A DNA stretch of 64,000 nucleotides from SIG78 sp045635745 (GTDB lineage: Bacteria; Verrucomicrobiota; Lentisphaeria; Victivallales; Victivallaceae): contig JAZTWG010000048.1 in the NCBI GenBank assembly GCA_045635745.1, positions 74,544 to 138,543 on the forward strand, written 5' to 3'. Under the pieces are notes generated by a model. It searched no databases. It saw nothing but the letters and a program-made list of their open reading frames with translations, and had not been told where the DNA came from. Below are positions 32,551 to 41,386 of the stretch, in pieces (the stretch's first letter is position 1; each line of letters starts with the position of its first letter). Both the position numbers and the translations under genes were made by a program.

Positions 32551-34515
32551 TTATTCTTCAACAAGCATATCCGAGGCAATATTTTCGGCTTTGAAAATAT
32601 ATTTGCCGTTCCGGAAAACGGTTTTGCCGAAAAGTGATTTGAATTTTCCCGGCAGTTCCAGTTCCGCCGCTGCGATCCCGGGGCCTTCGGCAGTAATAAG
32701 CACACACTTTTTTCCGGCATCATTTTTATGCAAAGTTGCCATGACTTTACCCTGAAGTTTTTTCAGCGGCAGGGATTCGATCTTATATACCGAAAGCAAA
32801 TATGGTTCCAGTGTTTTCATGGCGTTTGCCACAAGCTTCATCCGGGCAAATGCCTTTTTGAAATAATCGGGGTCCTTGCTGCGGTTTTCGTAATCACGGA
32901 TACAGTTCCAGTAATAGAAAATAAATCCTTTGGCTCCGAACTGAGCAAGTTGAAAACACATCGAACGCATCTCTTCTGCCGAAGGATCCCGATGGATCTC
33001 GTGCCAGTATTTATGATGATTTTCCGGCGTGGTTTTGGTGTAATACGCCAGATTGAAACATTGCATCACCCCCCAGAACGGTTTACCGAGCTTTGCCGAC
33101 TGCCGCCCTGCGTGGGTTACATCATACATATCAAACGAACGGTTCCCGACCGGATAGGGATCGACTCCGGATATATCTCCAGACGAAGCAAAATTATAGA
33201 GTTCGTTAAAGTGCATGGAAACCATAAATGACGGATGCATGGGGTCGTATTTATTGACAAGATTCCGCCGGGCTTCGAGTTTATCGGTCATACTTGCCGG
33301 CGGTTCATCGGCAATGTACCATGCCAGCAGTGCAGGATGTTTGCCGAAAACATCAATAACGCGTTTGACTACATTATCCGCACCTTGGGTACCATACCAG
33401 TTTTTTATGGCGAAAGCACCTTGCTCCTGAACATTGGCAATGCTGAAAACAAGTTTAATATTTTTTTGCTGACAATAATCCATTACTTCCAGCGTTTTAC
33501 TCAAAGCCGCCGGATTACCTGGCTTGCCGTAATTGAACCGCAAAACCATACTGCCGTAGGAAAGCAGAGTATTGAACTTTGCTTCGGAAATCATATCGAT
33601 TTCTTCTTTGCTCATCTGCCCGATATAGAACCCCAGCGGCATAAACGGCTTGCCATCCACAATCAAACGCTGGTATTTATCGATATAAGATCCGCGGAAT
33701 CCGGCTGATTTTTCAACAATATTGACTGCAAAACATTCTTCTGCCAAAACTGTTTTTTTATCAGGAGCAAGCAAACGCAAACGGGCATCGGCAACACCTT
33801 TTTTCAGGTTTTTCAAATCAAAACGAGCCTGATTGCCATCCAGTTGTTTTGTGCTGTATGTTGTAAAATCTTTGCCTTTCAACAAAAGTTCAGCCGCAGT
33901 TCCCGGTGCCAGATCTGCACCGGTGCGCACCGCAGAGACCGATACGGCCGGATCATCCATAAAAATCAGCCGGCTGCCCGGTGTGGTCATATAGACAAAG
34001 TATTTGTCACTTAATTCAATATTTACATCATCGAACCATGCTTCGCCAAGAAAACCGTTATAAAGACCGATTTTCAGCAAACACTTCTTTGTTTCCTGCG
34101 GTACAGTAAATTCGCGTTCAAGCCTCACCCACTTGCCGTTACTGGACTCGATCAGACCATTGTTGTAAATATTGCCCAATACTTTTTTGCCGCTGCTGAA
34201 AGTCAGAACAAAGCTCGCCCCGACTTTATATTTTCCTTTTCGGGTAATATCAGCTTTGGCATAACAGCTTACTTTGTAGGATTTGCCCGGTTCAAGTGCA
34301 ATACTCTGCTCTGTCCAGCCCAGATTTTCGCCATCGCGGGAGCGTTTTATATGAAGAGCTGCACTGCTGTTGCGTCCTTCCAGAGCACGGACAGAACAAC
34401 CGTCAGGAAACATCCAGCCGCTTTTGCCATCTTCAAAATTGGAGTTGATGACCTTGACCGCTCCGAAGATCGGACTTGCCGCCAACAGCAATGTCAGTAA
34501 ACAAAGAAATCTCAT
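32551..34515 (-). CDS. Secreted CBM-like plus TIM-barrel glycoside hydrolase (paralogue)
   Basis: A 654-residue exported protein with signal peptide 1-18, a binding-like jelly roll (about 20-170; ADITRKGKYKVGASF and GFLGEAWFDDVNIEL), a beta region (180-275) and a TIM barrel (about 285-570) with LGFYIGQMSKEEIDMISEA and HPALLAWYIADEPP. Glu404 is the likely acid/base and GVDPYPVGNR follows. A C-terminal beta domain ends the protein. The layout equals its neighbour, indicating tandem duplication and divergence. The ribosome binding site is weak (GCGGA directly before the ATG), so expression probably depends on upstream translation. Confidence 0.73.
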   Translation of the reverse strand: MRFLCLLTLLLAASPIFGAVKVINSNFEDGKSGWMFPDGCSVRALEGRNSSAALHIKRSRDGENLGWTEQSIALEPGKSYKVSCYAKADITRKGKYKVGASFVLTFSSGKKVLGNIYNNGLIESSNGKWVRLEREFTVPQETKKCLLKIGLYNGFLGEAWFDDVNIELSDKYFVYMTTPGSRLIFMDDPAVSVSAVRTGADLAPGTAAELLLKGKDFTTYSTKQLDGNQARFDLKNLKKGVADARLRLLAPDKKTVLAEECFAVNIVEKSAGFRGSYIDKYQRLIVDGKPFMPLGFYIGQMSKEEIDMISEAKFNTLLSYGSMVLRFNYGKPGNPAALSKTLEVMDYCQQKNIKLVFSIANVQEQGAFAIKNWYGTQGADNVVKRVIDVFGKHPALLAWYIADEPPASMTDKLEARRNLVNKYDPMHPSFMVSMHFNELYNFASSGDISGVDPYPVGNRSFDMYDVTHAGRQSAKLGKPFWGVMQCFNLAYYTKTTPENHHKYWHEIHRDPSAEEMRSMCFQLAQFGAKGFIFYYWNCIRDYENRSKDPDYFKKAFARMKLVANAMKTLEPYLLSVYKIESLPLKKLQGKVMATLHKNDAGKKCVLITAEGPGIAAAELELPGKFKSLFGKTVFRNGKYIFKAENIASDMLVEE

Positions 34516-34531
34516 TCCGCAATATTCCAGA

Positions 34532-35059
34532 TTATTTTATCTCTTCAATTTTCACATCATCGAACCAGGCTTGGCCGAGAAATCCGGGATAAAGCCCGAC
34601 TCGTATTTCGCATGTCCGTGAATTTTCCGGAGCAGTAAAGGTGTATTCCACAGTTTTCCACTCGCCATTAGTCGAGTCAAAACAGCATACCGGATAAAAA
34701 TTCTTTATAACTTTTTTGCTGTCGCGGATCGTTAAAGTAAAACCGGCGCCAACCTTGTATTTGCCTTTCAGGGTAATATCAGCTTTGATCTGGCAGCTTA
34801 CTTTGTATTTTTTGCCGCCTTCGATGCTGGCAAACTGCCACGCTGCACCATCACTTTTGCCGCTTTTTTCACGTTTCACATACAACGCTTTGGAGTTGTT
34901 GACTCCGCCTTTTTCCACAATACTGTATTCTTCAGCAAACTTCCAGCCGCGATTTGCATCTTCAAATCCGGTGTTGTAAATCCGCGGGGCGCACCAGGCA
35001 CTGCCAGCCAATACACACACAGCAACAACCGAAACTTTTTTAATCAATGTGTTTTTCAT
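34532..35059 (-). CDS. Secreted stand-alone carbohydrate-binding-like domain
   Basis: A 175-residue exported protein with a signal peptide (about 1-23, VVAVCVLAGSAWCA) and a single jelly-roll domain. It is plainly homologous to the first domain of the two downstream hydrolases: ADITLKGKYKVGAGF here against ADITRKGKYKVGASF, and GFLGQAWFDDVKIEE against GFLGEAWFDDVNIEL. It ends cleanly at the domain boundary and has its own AAGGAAA site, so it looks like a functional secreted binding protein and not debris. It may capture substrate, or be the surviving 5' part of a third hydrolase copy. No enzyme residues are visible. Confidence 0.8.
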   Translation of the reverse strand: MKNTLIKKVSVVAVCVLAGSAWCAPRIYNTGFEDANRGWKFAEEYSIVEKGGVNNSKALYVKREKSGKSDGAAWQFASIEGGKKYKVSCQIKADITLKGKYKVGAGFTLTIRDSKKVIKNFYPVCCFDSTNGEWKTVEYTFTAPENSRTCEIRVGLYPGFLGQAWFDDVKIEEIK

Positions 35060-35089
35060 AAATATTTTTCCTTTTTTATTTTATTGAAC

Positions 35090-35782
35090 TTATAAAGTCT
35101 GTTTCTGACCGGCCTCATCAACATATTCTGTAAACATGTATTTATACGGATTGATCACGCCTTTTTCCACAAACGGGATCTCCTTGAGCCGCTCTTTGTT
35201 GACCGATTCCACATGCCCGGCAACAAACAGCATATTACACGTTTTGCCGTGAACCATATATGGGCTGGCCTGGGAAGATGATTGAGTTGCACCCATACGG
35301 TAATAGGGGCTGGAAATATCAGTTTTATAAGAATCTGCAACCATAAAGTGATTGGTGGGATCTTCGATTTTGAACATATAGATCGGCTGATAAACCGCCG
35401 TACAGAACATACCGTAAGTAAAAAGCAGTGAACTGCCTTTGGGCTGCGAACTCGGGCAGTAGAAGACTTTACTTACGTCAGTATCTTTACCCGGCAGAGA
35501 ATTGGATTCCTGCAGATTGTAGTTCCAGAACCCGCCGGAGGCAGAAGCCGCCGCATAGCTGTACATCACGCCCTGATTCTGATCGCTGTAAACAGTGATT
35601 GCCAAGCCGATGTTCTTCAGATTGTTGGTGCAGTTGGAACTCCGGGCGCGCTCCCGCGCTGCTGACAAAGCCGGCAGCAGCATCGCGGCCAGAATGGCAA
35701 TGATGGCGATTACCACCAAGAGTTCAATCAGCGTAAAGGGCAGTCGCCCCCCCATCACCGGCAGATTGTTAGTTTTTTTCAT
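35090..35782 (-). CDS. Prepilin-like protein (DUF1559-type, N-terminal methylation motif)
   Basis: A 230-residue protein beginning with a basic leader, then LPFTLIELLVVIAIIAILAA, the classic type IV pilin/type II secretion pseudopilin cleavage and membrane segment. This is followed by LLPALSAARERARSSNC and a globular domain ending HGKTCNMLFVAGHVESV, the C-terminal pattern of the PVC-superphylum pseudopilin-like family. A prepilin peptidase would cut before the Phe or Thr next to LIEL. AAGGAG lies 7 bases before the ATG. Such proteins are abundant in Lentisphaerae and Planctomycetes and their job is unknown; within this operon a role at the cell surface in substrate capture is a reasonable guess. 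Confidence 0.85.
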   Translation of the reverse strand: MKKTNNLPVMGGRLPFTLIELLVVIAIIAILAAMLLPALSAARERARSSNCTNNLKNIGLAITVYSDQNQGVMYSYAAASASGGFWNYNLQESNSLPGKDTDVSKVFYCPSSQPKGSSLLFTYGMFCTAVYQPIYMFKIEDPTNHFMVADSYKTDISSPYYRMGATQSSSQASPYMVHGKTCNMLFVAGHVESVNKERLKEIPFVEKGVINPYKYMFTEYVDEAGQKQTL

Positions 35783-35816
35783 TTCTCACTCCTTGTTGAT
35801 TATGGTTGATATTGTG

Positions 35817-36932
35817 TTAATTTTGTAAATCAGGCAGAAACTTGCCATGTTCAAACGAAAATAATTCCCGACGCAAATATCCGACCGGAACATAAAGAAA
35901 TTCATTTGATGAAAAGTTGGCTGTAACAAACGGAATCTTTTCACCCGGAGATGATTCGTTGGCAATTACAGCTTGAACTTTTTCAATAATGATCGGACGC
36001 GAATGCATAAGTACAACGGCATCAAAATGCATTTTTCGACTCAAGCTGACCACGCTTTTACCCAGCAGTACGGCGTAATCTTCCAGAATATCCCGCGCGC
36101 GGAGATCGCCGTTGAGCGCCCGGCTGTAAACTTCCGAATAGCATGAATCACCGAGATTTTTCAAACTTGAATAAAACTCTTCATAAAGATATTTCAGAAA
36201 ACAATTGAAGTCCAGCAATTCCAGCAACTTGAAGTTACAGCTGAAATCCGTTACAGTATCCAGCGCATTATTAATTTTCAGCACTATCTTCGGATCACTC
36301 AAATAACCATTGGTTGCCACATGCATCCAACCGCCGCGATGTTTGTGGATCAGCCCCAGCACACGGCCAGAAAAATAGTTGTTTATGGCATATTGCGACA
36401 ATAAAAACTCATCAGCATAGCCGCAAACAGCATTGTGTTCGCAAAACGGCTGCAGCATATTGATAAGTTTGTTTTTAAATTGTGCGGAATATATATTTCC
36501 ATCGGCCAGATTTATTGCTATGGAATAAATCTTTTTTCCCTGTTCAGCAAGTTGTTCAGAAAATTTTTTCGCAGTATTGAAGAACACTGCCGGCAGCATT
36601 TTTTTATAATCACCATCAGTGAATTCCTGCCGATACATATCCAGCGGAAAACCTCGATTGTCGCAGAGCAATGCATATATTTCTGACCGGACTGCGGTCA
36701 AAACCAGAAAATAGATGCTTTTCTCTCGTAAGGTATAATATATCTGGGGCTGGCCGAGCGATACGACCTTCCTTGATATTTCCACTTGATTTTGTGCAAC
36801 AAGCTCTTCCATGCACCGGCTGACCGTCCGGGGATTGAGCTTGGATAACTCTATCAAATCCTTGCGGCTGATCGTATGATGCACAAATAAAATGCCTTTC
36901 AAACGGGCGGTACTGCTGTTGCGTTGTTTCAT
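35817..36932 (-). CDS. ROK-like transcriptional regulator
   Basis: A 371-residue protein with an N-terminal winged helix (about 8-65; TISRKDLIELSKLNPRTVSRCMEEL) and a C-terminal region with the length and predicted fold of ROK-family sugar-sensing repressors, for example RVLGLIHKHRGGWMHVATNGYL where ROK proteins have a glycine-rich sugar loop. The ATP-binding DxGxT motif and the zinc-binding CxCGxxG motif of ROK proteins are not seen, so it is a degenerate member that may bind its sugar differently. Position 12 bases after the transporter gene and inside the operon suggests autoregulation of the whole unit. Confidence 0.66.
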   Translation of the reverse strand: MKQRNSSTARLKGILFVHHTISRKDLIELSKLNPRTVSRCMEELVAQNQVEISRKVVSLGQPQIYYTLREKSIYFLVLTAVRSEIYALLCDNRGFPLDMYRQEFTDGDYKKMLPAVFFNTAKKFSEQLAEQGKKIYSIAINLADGNIYSAQFKNKLINMLQPFCEHNAVCGYADEFLLSQYAINNYFSGRVLGLIHKHRGGWMHVATNGYLSDPKIVLKINNALDTVTDFSCNFKLLELLDFNCFLKYLYEEFYSSLKNLGDSCYSEVYSRALNGDLRARDILEDYAVLLGKSVVSLSRKMHFDAVVLMHSRPIIIEKVQAVIANESSPGEKIPFVTANFSSNEFLYVPVGYLRRELFSFEHGKFLPDLQN

Positions 36933-36944
36933 GATCTCTGAAAA

Positions 36945-38318
36945 TCAATTGTATTTTTGCGGCGGAACATAATTTTTTCCACCATGTTTTTTCCACTCCA
37001 TGTAAACCACCAGCAAGGCCAGAACTGCCAGCAAGGTAATGGTAAAATCCCAGCCGAACATTACCCGATAGCCCACAATGTCGGTAAGTTTGCCGCCCAG
37101 ATAGGCCGCAAAAAAGAGTATTACTGAAATCGACATGGAGTTGGCACTGGCAAACTGACCGAACTTATCCGCCGGAAAAACAGCCACCAGAAACGGCATT
37201 AAAACCACGCCCTGAACTGCGTACATTATTGCCGTAACAATACCGATAACTGCAAATGTTTCCAACGAATAAACGAAAAAGTGTCCGAATATATTCACCA
37301 GCATGATCAGCAAACCGCTGCCCATATAAATCAGCATGGGGTTGTATTTATCCATCAATTTTCCCAACAGGGCCACCACCACAACTGCCGCCAGTGAACC
37401 GATACCGATGATCCGGCCGTATTGCTCAACACTCATACCGATCTCTTTAGTGGCAAAAAGCACATTGAACATATTACGGCAGATATTGGATGCCGAATTC
37501 AAGCCTACACAGAGAAAAGTAAAAATGTAGATTTTAGAACTGAAACATTGTCGGAAGAACAATGTAAAATATTCATAACTCTTTCTGAAAAATGATGCTG
37601 TTTTTTCGATTTTATCTTCCACCGGCGGATATGTTCCTTCCTTGACATAGCGGAAAAGCAGCCAGTAGGACAACGCAAAAACCGCTCCGAAAAATCCGAA
37701 AGTTGCTTTGGTGTGATCCACCGTAGTCTGCAGCAGAAAAAAGTTGAATCCTGCCCGCAATATCGTACCAATGACCATGGCACAAACCATAAAACGCCCG
37801 ATAAATTCTTTGGGAATAACATCCACAATAAGATAGCTCGAAACCGATCCGGGAAAGAGAAATGCCACCTGAAACAGCAGTATACACCCGGCCAGCAGAT
37901 AAAAATCAGTGTTGTAATTGCCCAGTACCGGAATACAACGGATCAAAAAATCACTCAACTCTCGGTGCCAGGCGATCATCTGCAATAAAATCAGCAGCGC
38001 CGGAGCCGAAAACATCATATATGGTATGCGCCGTCCGAATCGGGTACGGGTCTTGTCGCTGGCGGTACTGATCAACGGCACCAGAAAAAATCCCAATATC
38101 TGTGGAATAGTGCCGATCACCAAAGCTATCTGGGTAGCCGAAGCTCCGACTTTATCCAATAGAATCGGCTTGACTCCCGGCACCAGATCATCGCAAATAA
38201 TACAGAACATCTTGCTGGAAAACATGAGAAAAGATGCCACAATAAGCATCTGCGGCAATGTATAGCTCAAATCCCGAATGGAGCCTACTATCCTGCTATC
38301 ACTGTTTTTAAGAGACAT
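36945..38318 (-). CDS. GPH/MFS-type sugar:cation symporter
   Basis: A 457-residue inner-membrane protein with about twelve helices. The loop ISTASDKTRTRFGRRIPYMM matches the signature of the glycoside-pentoside-hexuronide:cation symporter family (MFS_2), and a half-repeat loop ALLGKLMDKYNP follows the sixth helix. These carriers import disaccharides, pentosides or uronides with Na+ or H+. It is the first gene of the 11-gene unit and probably brings in the sugar released by the secreted hydrolases encoded downstream. No strong ribosome binding site is seen before the ATG. Confidence 0.85.
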   Translation of the reverse strand: MSLKNSDSRIVGSIRDLSYTLPQMLIVASFLMFSSKMFCIICDDLVPGVKPILLDKVGASATQIALVIGTIPQILGFFLVPLISTASDKTRTRFGRRIPYMMFSAPALLILLQMIAWHRELSDFLIRCIPVLGNYNTDFYLLAGCILLFQVAFLFPGSVSSYLIVDVIPKEFIGRFMVCAMVIGTILRAGFNFFLLQTTVDHTKATFGFFGAVFALSYWLLFRYVKEGTYPPVEDKIEKTASFFRKSYEYFTLFFRQCFSSKIYIFTFLCVGLNSASNICRNMFNVLFATKEIGMSVEQYGRIIGIGSLAAVVVVALLGKLMDKYNPMLIYMGSGLLIMLVNIFGHFFVYSLETFAVIGIVTAIMYAVQGVVLMPFLVAVFPADKFGQFASANSMSISVILFFAAYLGGKLTDIVGYRVMFGWDFTITLLAVLALLVVYMEWKKHGGKNYVPPQKYN

Positions 38319-38362
38319 TTTTTCTGAAATCCCAATGCAGATTTACTTTTATTACATTTAAT

Positions 38363-38390
38363 AGTATAATGCTTTTTAAAAACATTGCAA
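38363..38390 (-). promoter_or_regulatory. Probable promoter of the 11-gene catabolic operon
   Basis: On the minus strand, TTGCAA (38385-38390), a 16-base spacer and TATACT (38363-38368) lie 45 bases before the symporter ATG. No equally good promoter is visible in the short gaps further along the operon. Confidence 0.5.
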
Positions 38391-38627
38391 GAATAAAATG
38401 CATTTAACAGCCATATTTCAATTAAAACTCACATCAATCAGCTGAATATCAACCATACTAAAATGTATTTTTATTTCATCTGCTAATAAATTCAATCATC
38501 CCACAGTGCCGGATACCATTATACGGCAGCAGCTTCATCCTCCACTGCATAATTACTTTATTTGCAAATTTATTATTTCATGCTATCTTAACCCCCGTGA
38601 TTAAAAGTTACTTTATCCGGTATTTCT
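38391..38627. other. A/T-rich intergenic stretch with no gene seen
   Basis: Together with the operon promoter next to it this forms a 309-base gap between divergent units. I see only A/T-rich sequence and short imperfect repeats, no open frame with a ribosome binding site, and no stable hairpin. It should hold the promoter of the GNAT gene, but no clear -35/-10 pair stands out. Confidence 0.4.
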
Positions 38628-39557
38628 ATGATTATACGTTCTTTTTGTGAAAATGACTGGCAGGATTTACTGTCAATTTATAACCGCTATCTGCAGCACG
38701 ACCAGGTCGACGAACTGTTTTTTGTTCAGTATTTGCTGCTCAATGTCAACCTTGATCCGGCAGGCATTTTTATTCTGGAAGATAACGGTTCTATTGTGGG
38801 ATGGACTGCGGCGATGGTCGTCCGCAAAAATCTTGACTGCTGGAGCGATATGGCAGAAAAAAACCGCTCTGTCGGGTTTATCATGCTGCCAGCTGTTCCC
38901 GATCTGGAATGTGCCGTACAGCTTATTAACGCAGCAGAAAAATATCTTGCCGCCAACGGATGTACCCGGTTCCGGTGTGGTCTGCCCGGATACACGCTGT
39001 TTCCCAACGGTATAGATGAAAAGCTTTATCCGATTTTGCACGAGGCTTTTCTGCAATCCGGCTATACAGTTTCCGGATACAGCCACTCCATGGAGCGCTC
39101 GCTGGAAAATTACATCATGCCGACAGAATACCAACAGCGGATCGCAGCGCTTGTTCAAGATAATATTATAATCAAAACTGCCGATATTCATGATCTTTTG
39201 CCGCTGCGGAAAATGCTTGAAACCTGTTCGCCGCATTGGATGCATCTGGTCTGCCGCAAAGCAGAACAGAATCAACTCCACGAGCTGATCGTTGTCCGGC
39301 AGAACGATGAAGCAATCGGCTGCTGCCAATATAATTATTTTGGTATGCTCGACCGGATTGGACCTTTCCGGGTGGTTGATCATATGAACGGAAAAGGCAT
39401 CGGTACTCTTATGATCGCCAAACTTCTGGAAGTTATGACTCAAAACAATATCAAACACGCGTGGTTTGCTTCGTGCGTGAAATCTCTGGTTTACTTTTAC
39501 GGAAAAAACGGATTGCAGGTATTCCGCACCAAAAGTATTTTCGTCAAAAATTTGTAA
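38628..39557 (+). CDS. GNAT-family N-acetyltransferase, two-domain
   Basis: A 309-residue cytosolic protein made of two GNAT-like halves. The N-terminal half opens MIIRSFCENDWQDLLSIYN and lacks a clear acetyl-CoA loop. The C-terminal half (about 180-309) carries VVDHMNGKGIGTLMIAKLL, a version of the Q/RxxGxG/A pyrophosphate loop, and a closing VYFYGKNGLQVFR. Substrate unknown. It is a single-gene unit ending in a terminator shared with the convergent rpsU transcript. Confidence 0.75.
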   Translation: MIIRSFCENDWQDLLSIYNRYLQHDQVDELFFVQYLLLNVNLDPAGIFILEDNGSIVGWTAAMVVRKNLDCWSDMAEKNRSVGFIMLPAVPDLECAVQLINAAEKYLAANGCTRFRCGLPGYTLFPNGIDEKLYPILHEAFLQSGYTVSGYSHSMERSLENYIMPTEYQQRIAALVQDNIIIKTADIHDLLPLRKMLETCSPHWMHLVCRKAEQNQLHELIVVRQNDEAIGCCQYNYFGMLDRIGPFRVVDHMNGKGIGTLMIAKLLEVMTQNNIKHAWFASCVKSLVYFYGKNGLQVFRTKSIFVKNL

Positions 39558-39596
39558 ATCATTGCCGACAGCTTGAAATAAACTGCCCGCAACATA

Positions 39597-39642
39597 AAAA
39601 AGGCTGTTGCTTACCTTTTCAGGAATTCAGCAACAGCCTTTT
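39597..39642 (+). terminator. Bidirectional intrinsic terminator
   Basis: A 14-base stem (AAAAGGCTGTTGCT / AGCAACAGCCTTTT, 39598-39611 and 39629-39642) lies between the GNAT gene and rpsU. It has A on one flank and T on the other, so it can act on both strands. Confidence 0.85.
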
Positions 39643-39656
39643 GATTCAGTCAAGCC

Positions 39657-39824
39657 TTAGCGGTGACGACGCTGTTTTTCTCTGCGTTTGATTTCGCTGG
39701 GCTTTTCATAGTGCCGGCGGTTGCGCAGATCTTTGAGCGTACCTTCTTTATCCAGCTTCTTCTTCAAACGACGAAGAGCGCGCTCGATAGGTTCGCCTTT
39801 CTTTACGCGAATTTCGGTGTCCAT
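39657..39824 (-). CDS. rpsU: 30S ribosomal protein S21
   Basis: A 55-residue, strongly basic protein. It has the S21 pattern TEIRVKKGEPIERALRRLKK near the start and RRHYEKPSEIKRREKQRR near the end. S21 binds the small ribosomal subunit near the mRNA 3' anti-SD region and helps initiation. The ATG at 39824 has a very strong GGGGGTG-type site upstream; a longer reading of six residues is unnecessary. It lies 99 bases after the sigma factor gene on the same strand, recalling the rpsU-rpoD linkage of other bacteria but in reversed order. Confidence 0.95.
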   Translation of the reverse strand: MDTEIRVKKGEPIERALRRLKKKLDKEGTLKDLRNRRHYEKPSEIKRREKQRRHR

Positions 39825-39923
39825 AATTTCACCCCCTTTCAAACCCAGTTAAAATTTTCTCTTGCAAGTGATAAAAACTTATCACCCTTTTATAAACAAC
39901 GCCTTTTCAGGCACAAACATCAA

Positions 39924-41120
39924 TTATTCTGCAGAATATCCGCTTTCATCTGCCAGCAATGTACGCAATTTCACCAACGCCTGATTCTGGATCTGACGCA
40001 CCCGTTCACGGGTCCTGCCGATCGCCTGACTGACTTCTTCAAGCGTTCTCGCCCGGTAGCCATCCAAGCCGAAACGCATCTTGAGAATCAGACGTTCACG
40101 GTCTTCAAGCTCATCGAGCAATGTCAGCAGACGGCCGACCGATTCGGTATCGCCCAGAATCTGATCCGGAGTCGTTGCCCGGCGGTCAGGAATAATATCC
40201 TGAAATTCACCCTCTTCGCCCTGCTGGATCGGATCGTGCAACGAAAACGTCCGCAAATCTGCCAACCGCAAACCAGCCACCGTACGTTCGCTGAAATCCA
40301 GATGTTCTGCAATTTCACCATCAGTCGGCTCGCGCCCCAACTCTTCAGTCAGTTTCATACGCACCGATTTGATCTTGTTGATTTTGCCGGCGCTCTGCAC
40401 CGGAATACGGATCGTACGGCTCTGATTGGCCAGTGCCCGTCGCATGGACTGTTTGATCCACCAGGCAGCATAACTGCTGAATTTGGCCCCTTTCACCGGG
40501 TCAAATTTTTCCACAGCACGCATCAGACCGATATTGCCTTCGCTGATCAAATCCAGCAGCGGCAGCCCAAGACCTTTGAAGTCGTGGGCAATCTTCACCA
40601 CCAGACGCAAGTTGGCTTTGATCAGAGTCGAACGCGCTTCATCGTGCGATTCATCACTGCCGCAATGGATCGCTTCGGCCAATTCGGCTTCTTCGGTCTT
40701 GCTCACCAGCGAGATCTGCCCGATCTCGCCCATATATACCTTCATCGTATCGTTTTTGCTGACACCCGACACCCGGGATTCCAACGCCGTTCTACGGGCA
40801 TTGTCCTTTTCCTGTTTGGTCTGCGGACGGCCCTCGCCACTGCGGCTGCGACGCATACGCACAGGTGTTTCCCCCTCGGCAGCGACCTTGCGGCCACGGC
40901 GGGGAGCTGCCGCAGCTTCTGCTTCGCCGGAGCTCTCGCTCTTACGGCGGCGACGCACCACTTTGGGTTTCTGCACCGTTTCGAGATCAACGGTTACAGC
41001 TTCGACTGCTTCGGGTTCAGACGGAACAATTTCCGTCTGCGGCACATTTTCGACATCCGCAGTCAATTTTTTTTCAGCTTCAGCTGATTCAGTTTTTCTT
41101 TTTTTCGCGCTGCTTGCCAT
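39924..41120 (-). CDS. RNA polymerase sigma-70 factor (RpoD/SigA family)
   Basis: A 398-residue sigma factor. Residues 1-115 are a charged, low-complexity extension rich in Lys, Arg, Glu and Ala. Region 1.2 starts NDTMKVYMGEIGQISL; region 2 has LIKANLRLVVKIAHDF, ISEGNIGLMRAVEKFD and KFSSYAAWWIKQSMRRAL (core binding and -10 recognition); region 3 follows; region 4 has LEEVSQAIGRTRERVRQIQ (-35 recognition). No large non-conserved region between 1.2 and 2 is present, so it is a compact RpoD or a group 2 factor such as RpoS. Linkage with rpsU favours a primary factor. The ribosome binding site is weak. Confidence 0.9.
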   Translation of the reverse strand: MASSAKKRKTESAEAEKKLTADVENVPQTEIVPSEPEAVEAVTVDLETVQKPKVVRRRRKSESSGEAEAAAAPRRGRKVAAEGETPVRMRRSRSGEGRPQTKQEKDNARRTALESRVSGVSKNDTMKVYMGEIGQISLVSKTEEAELAEAIHCGSDESHDEARSTLIKANLRLVVKIAHDFKGLGLPLLDLISEGNIGLMRAVEKFDPVKGAKFSSYAAWWIKQSMRRALANQSRTIRIPVQSAGKINKIKSVRMKLTEELGREPTDGEIAEHLDFSERTVAGLRLADLRTFSLHDPIQQGEEGEFQDIIPDRRATTPDQILGDTESVGRLLTLLDELEDRERLILKMRFGLDGYRARTLEEVSQAIGRTRERVRQIQNQALVKLRTLLADESGYSAE

Positions 41121-41386
41121 CTGTTTTTCGCCTGTTTTCCCGGTTTAAAGGCCTCGAATAGGGCTTAAAACCGTTTTTTCTAACAATATTTGACAAAAAA
41201 AACCAAAATCCGCTCCCCGGGAATTGCCAATTTTTCTGCGTGCGGTATATTTATATATGCAGAACCGTTTTTTCAAGCGATTCTGAGGCTCGCAGCTTTG
41301 CTGCCGGCCGCCGAAAAATGCTTGTGCCATCCCGTAAAGCATAAATACATAAATCTAACTTGTTTATTATAACATAAAATTCAGAA

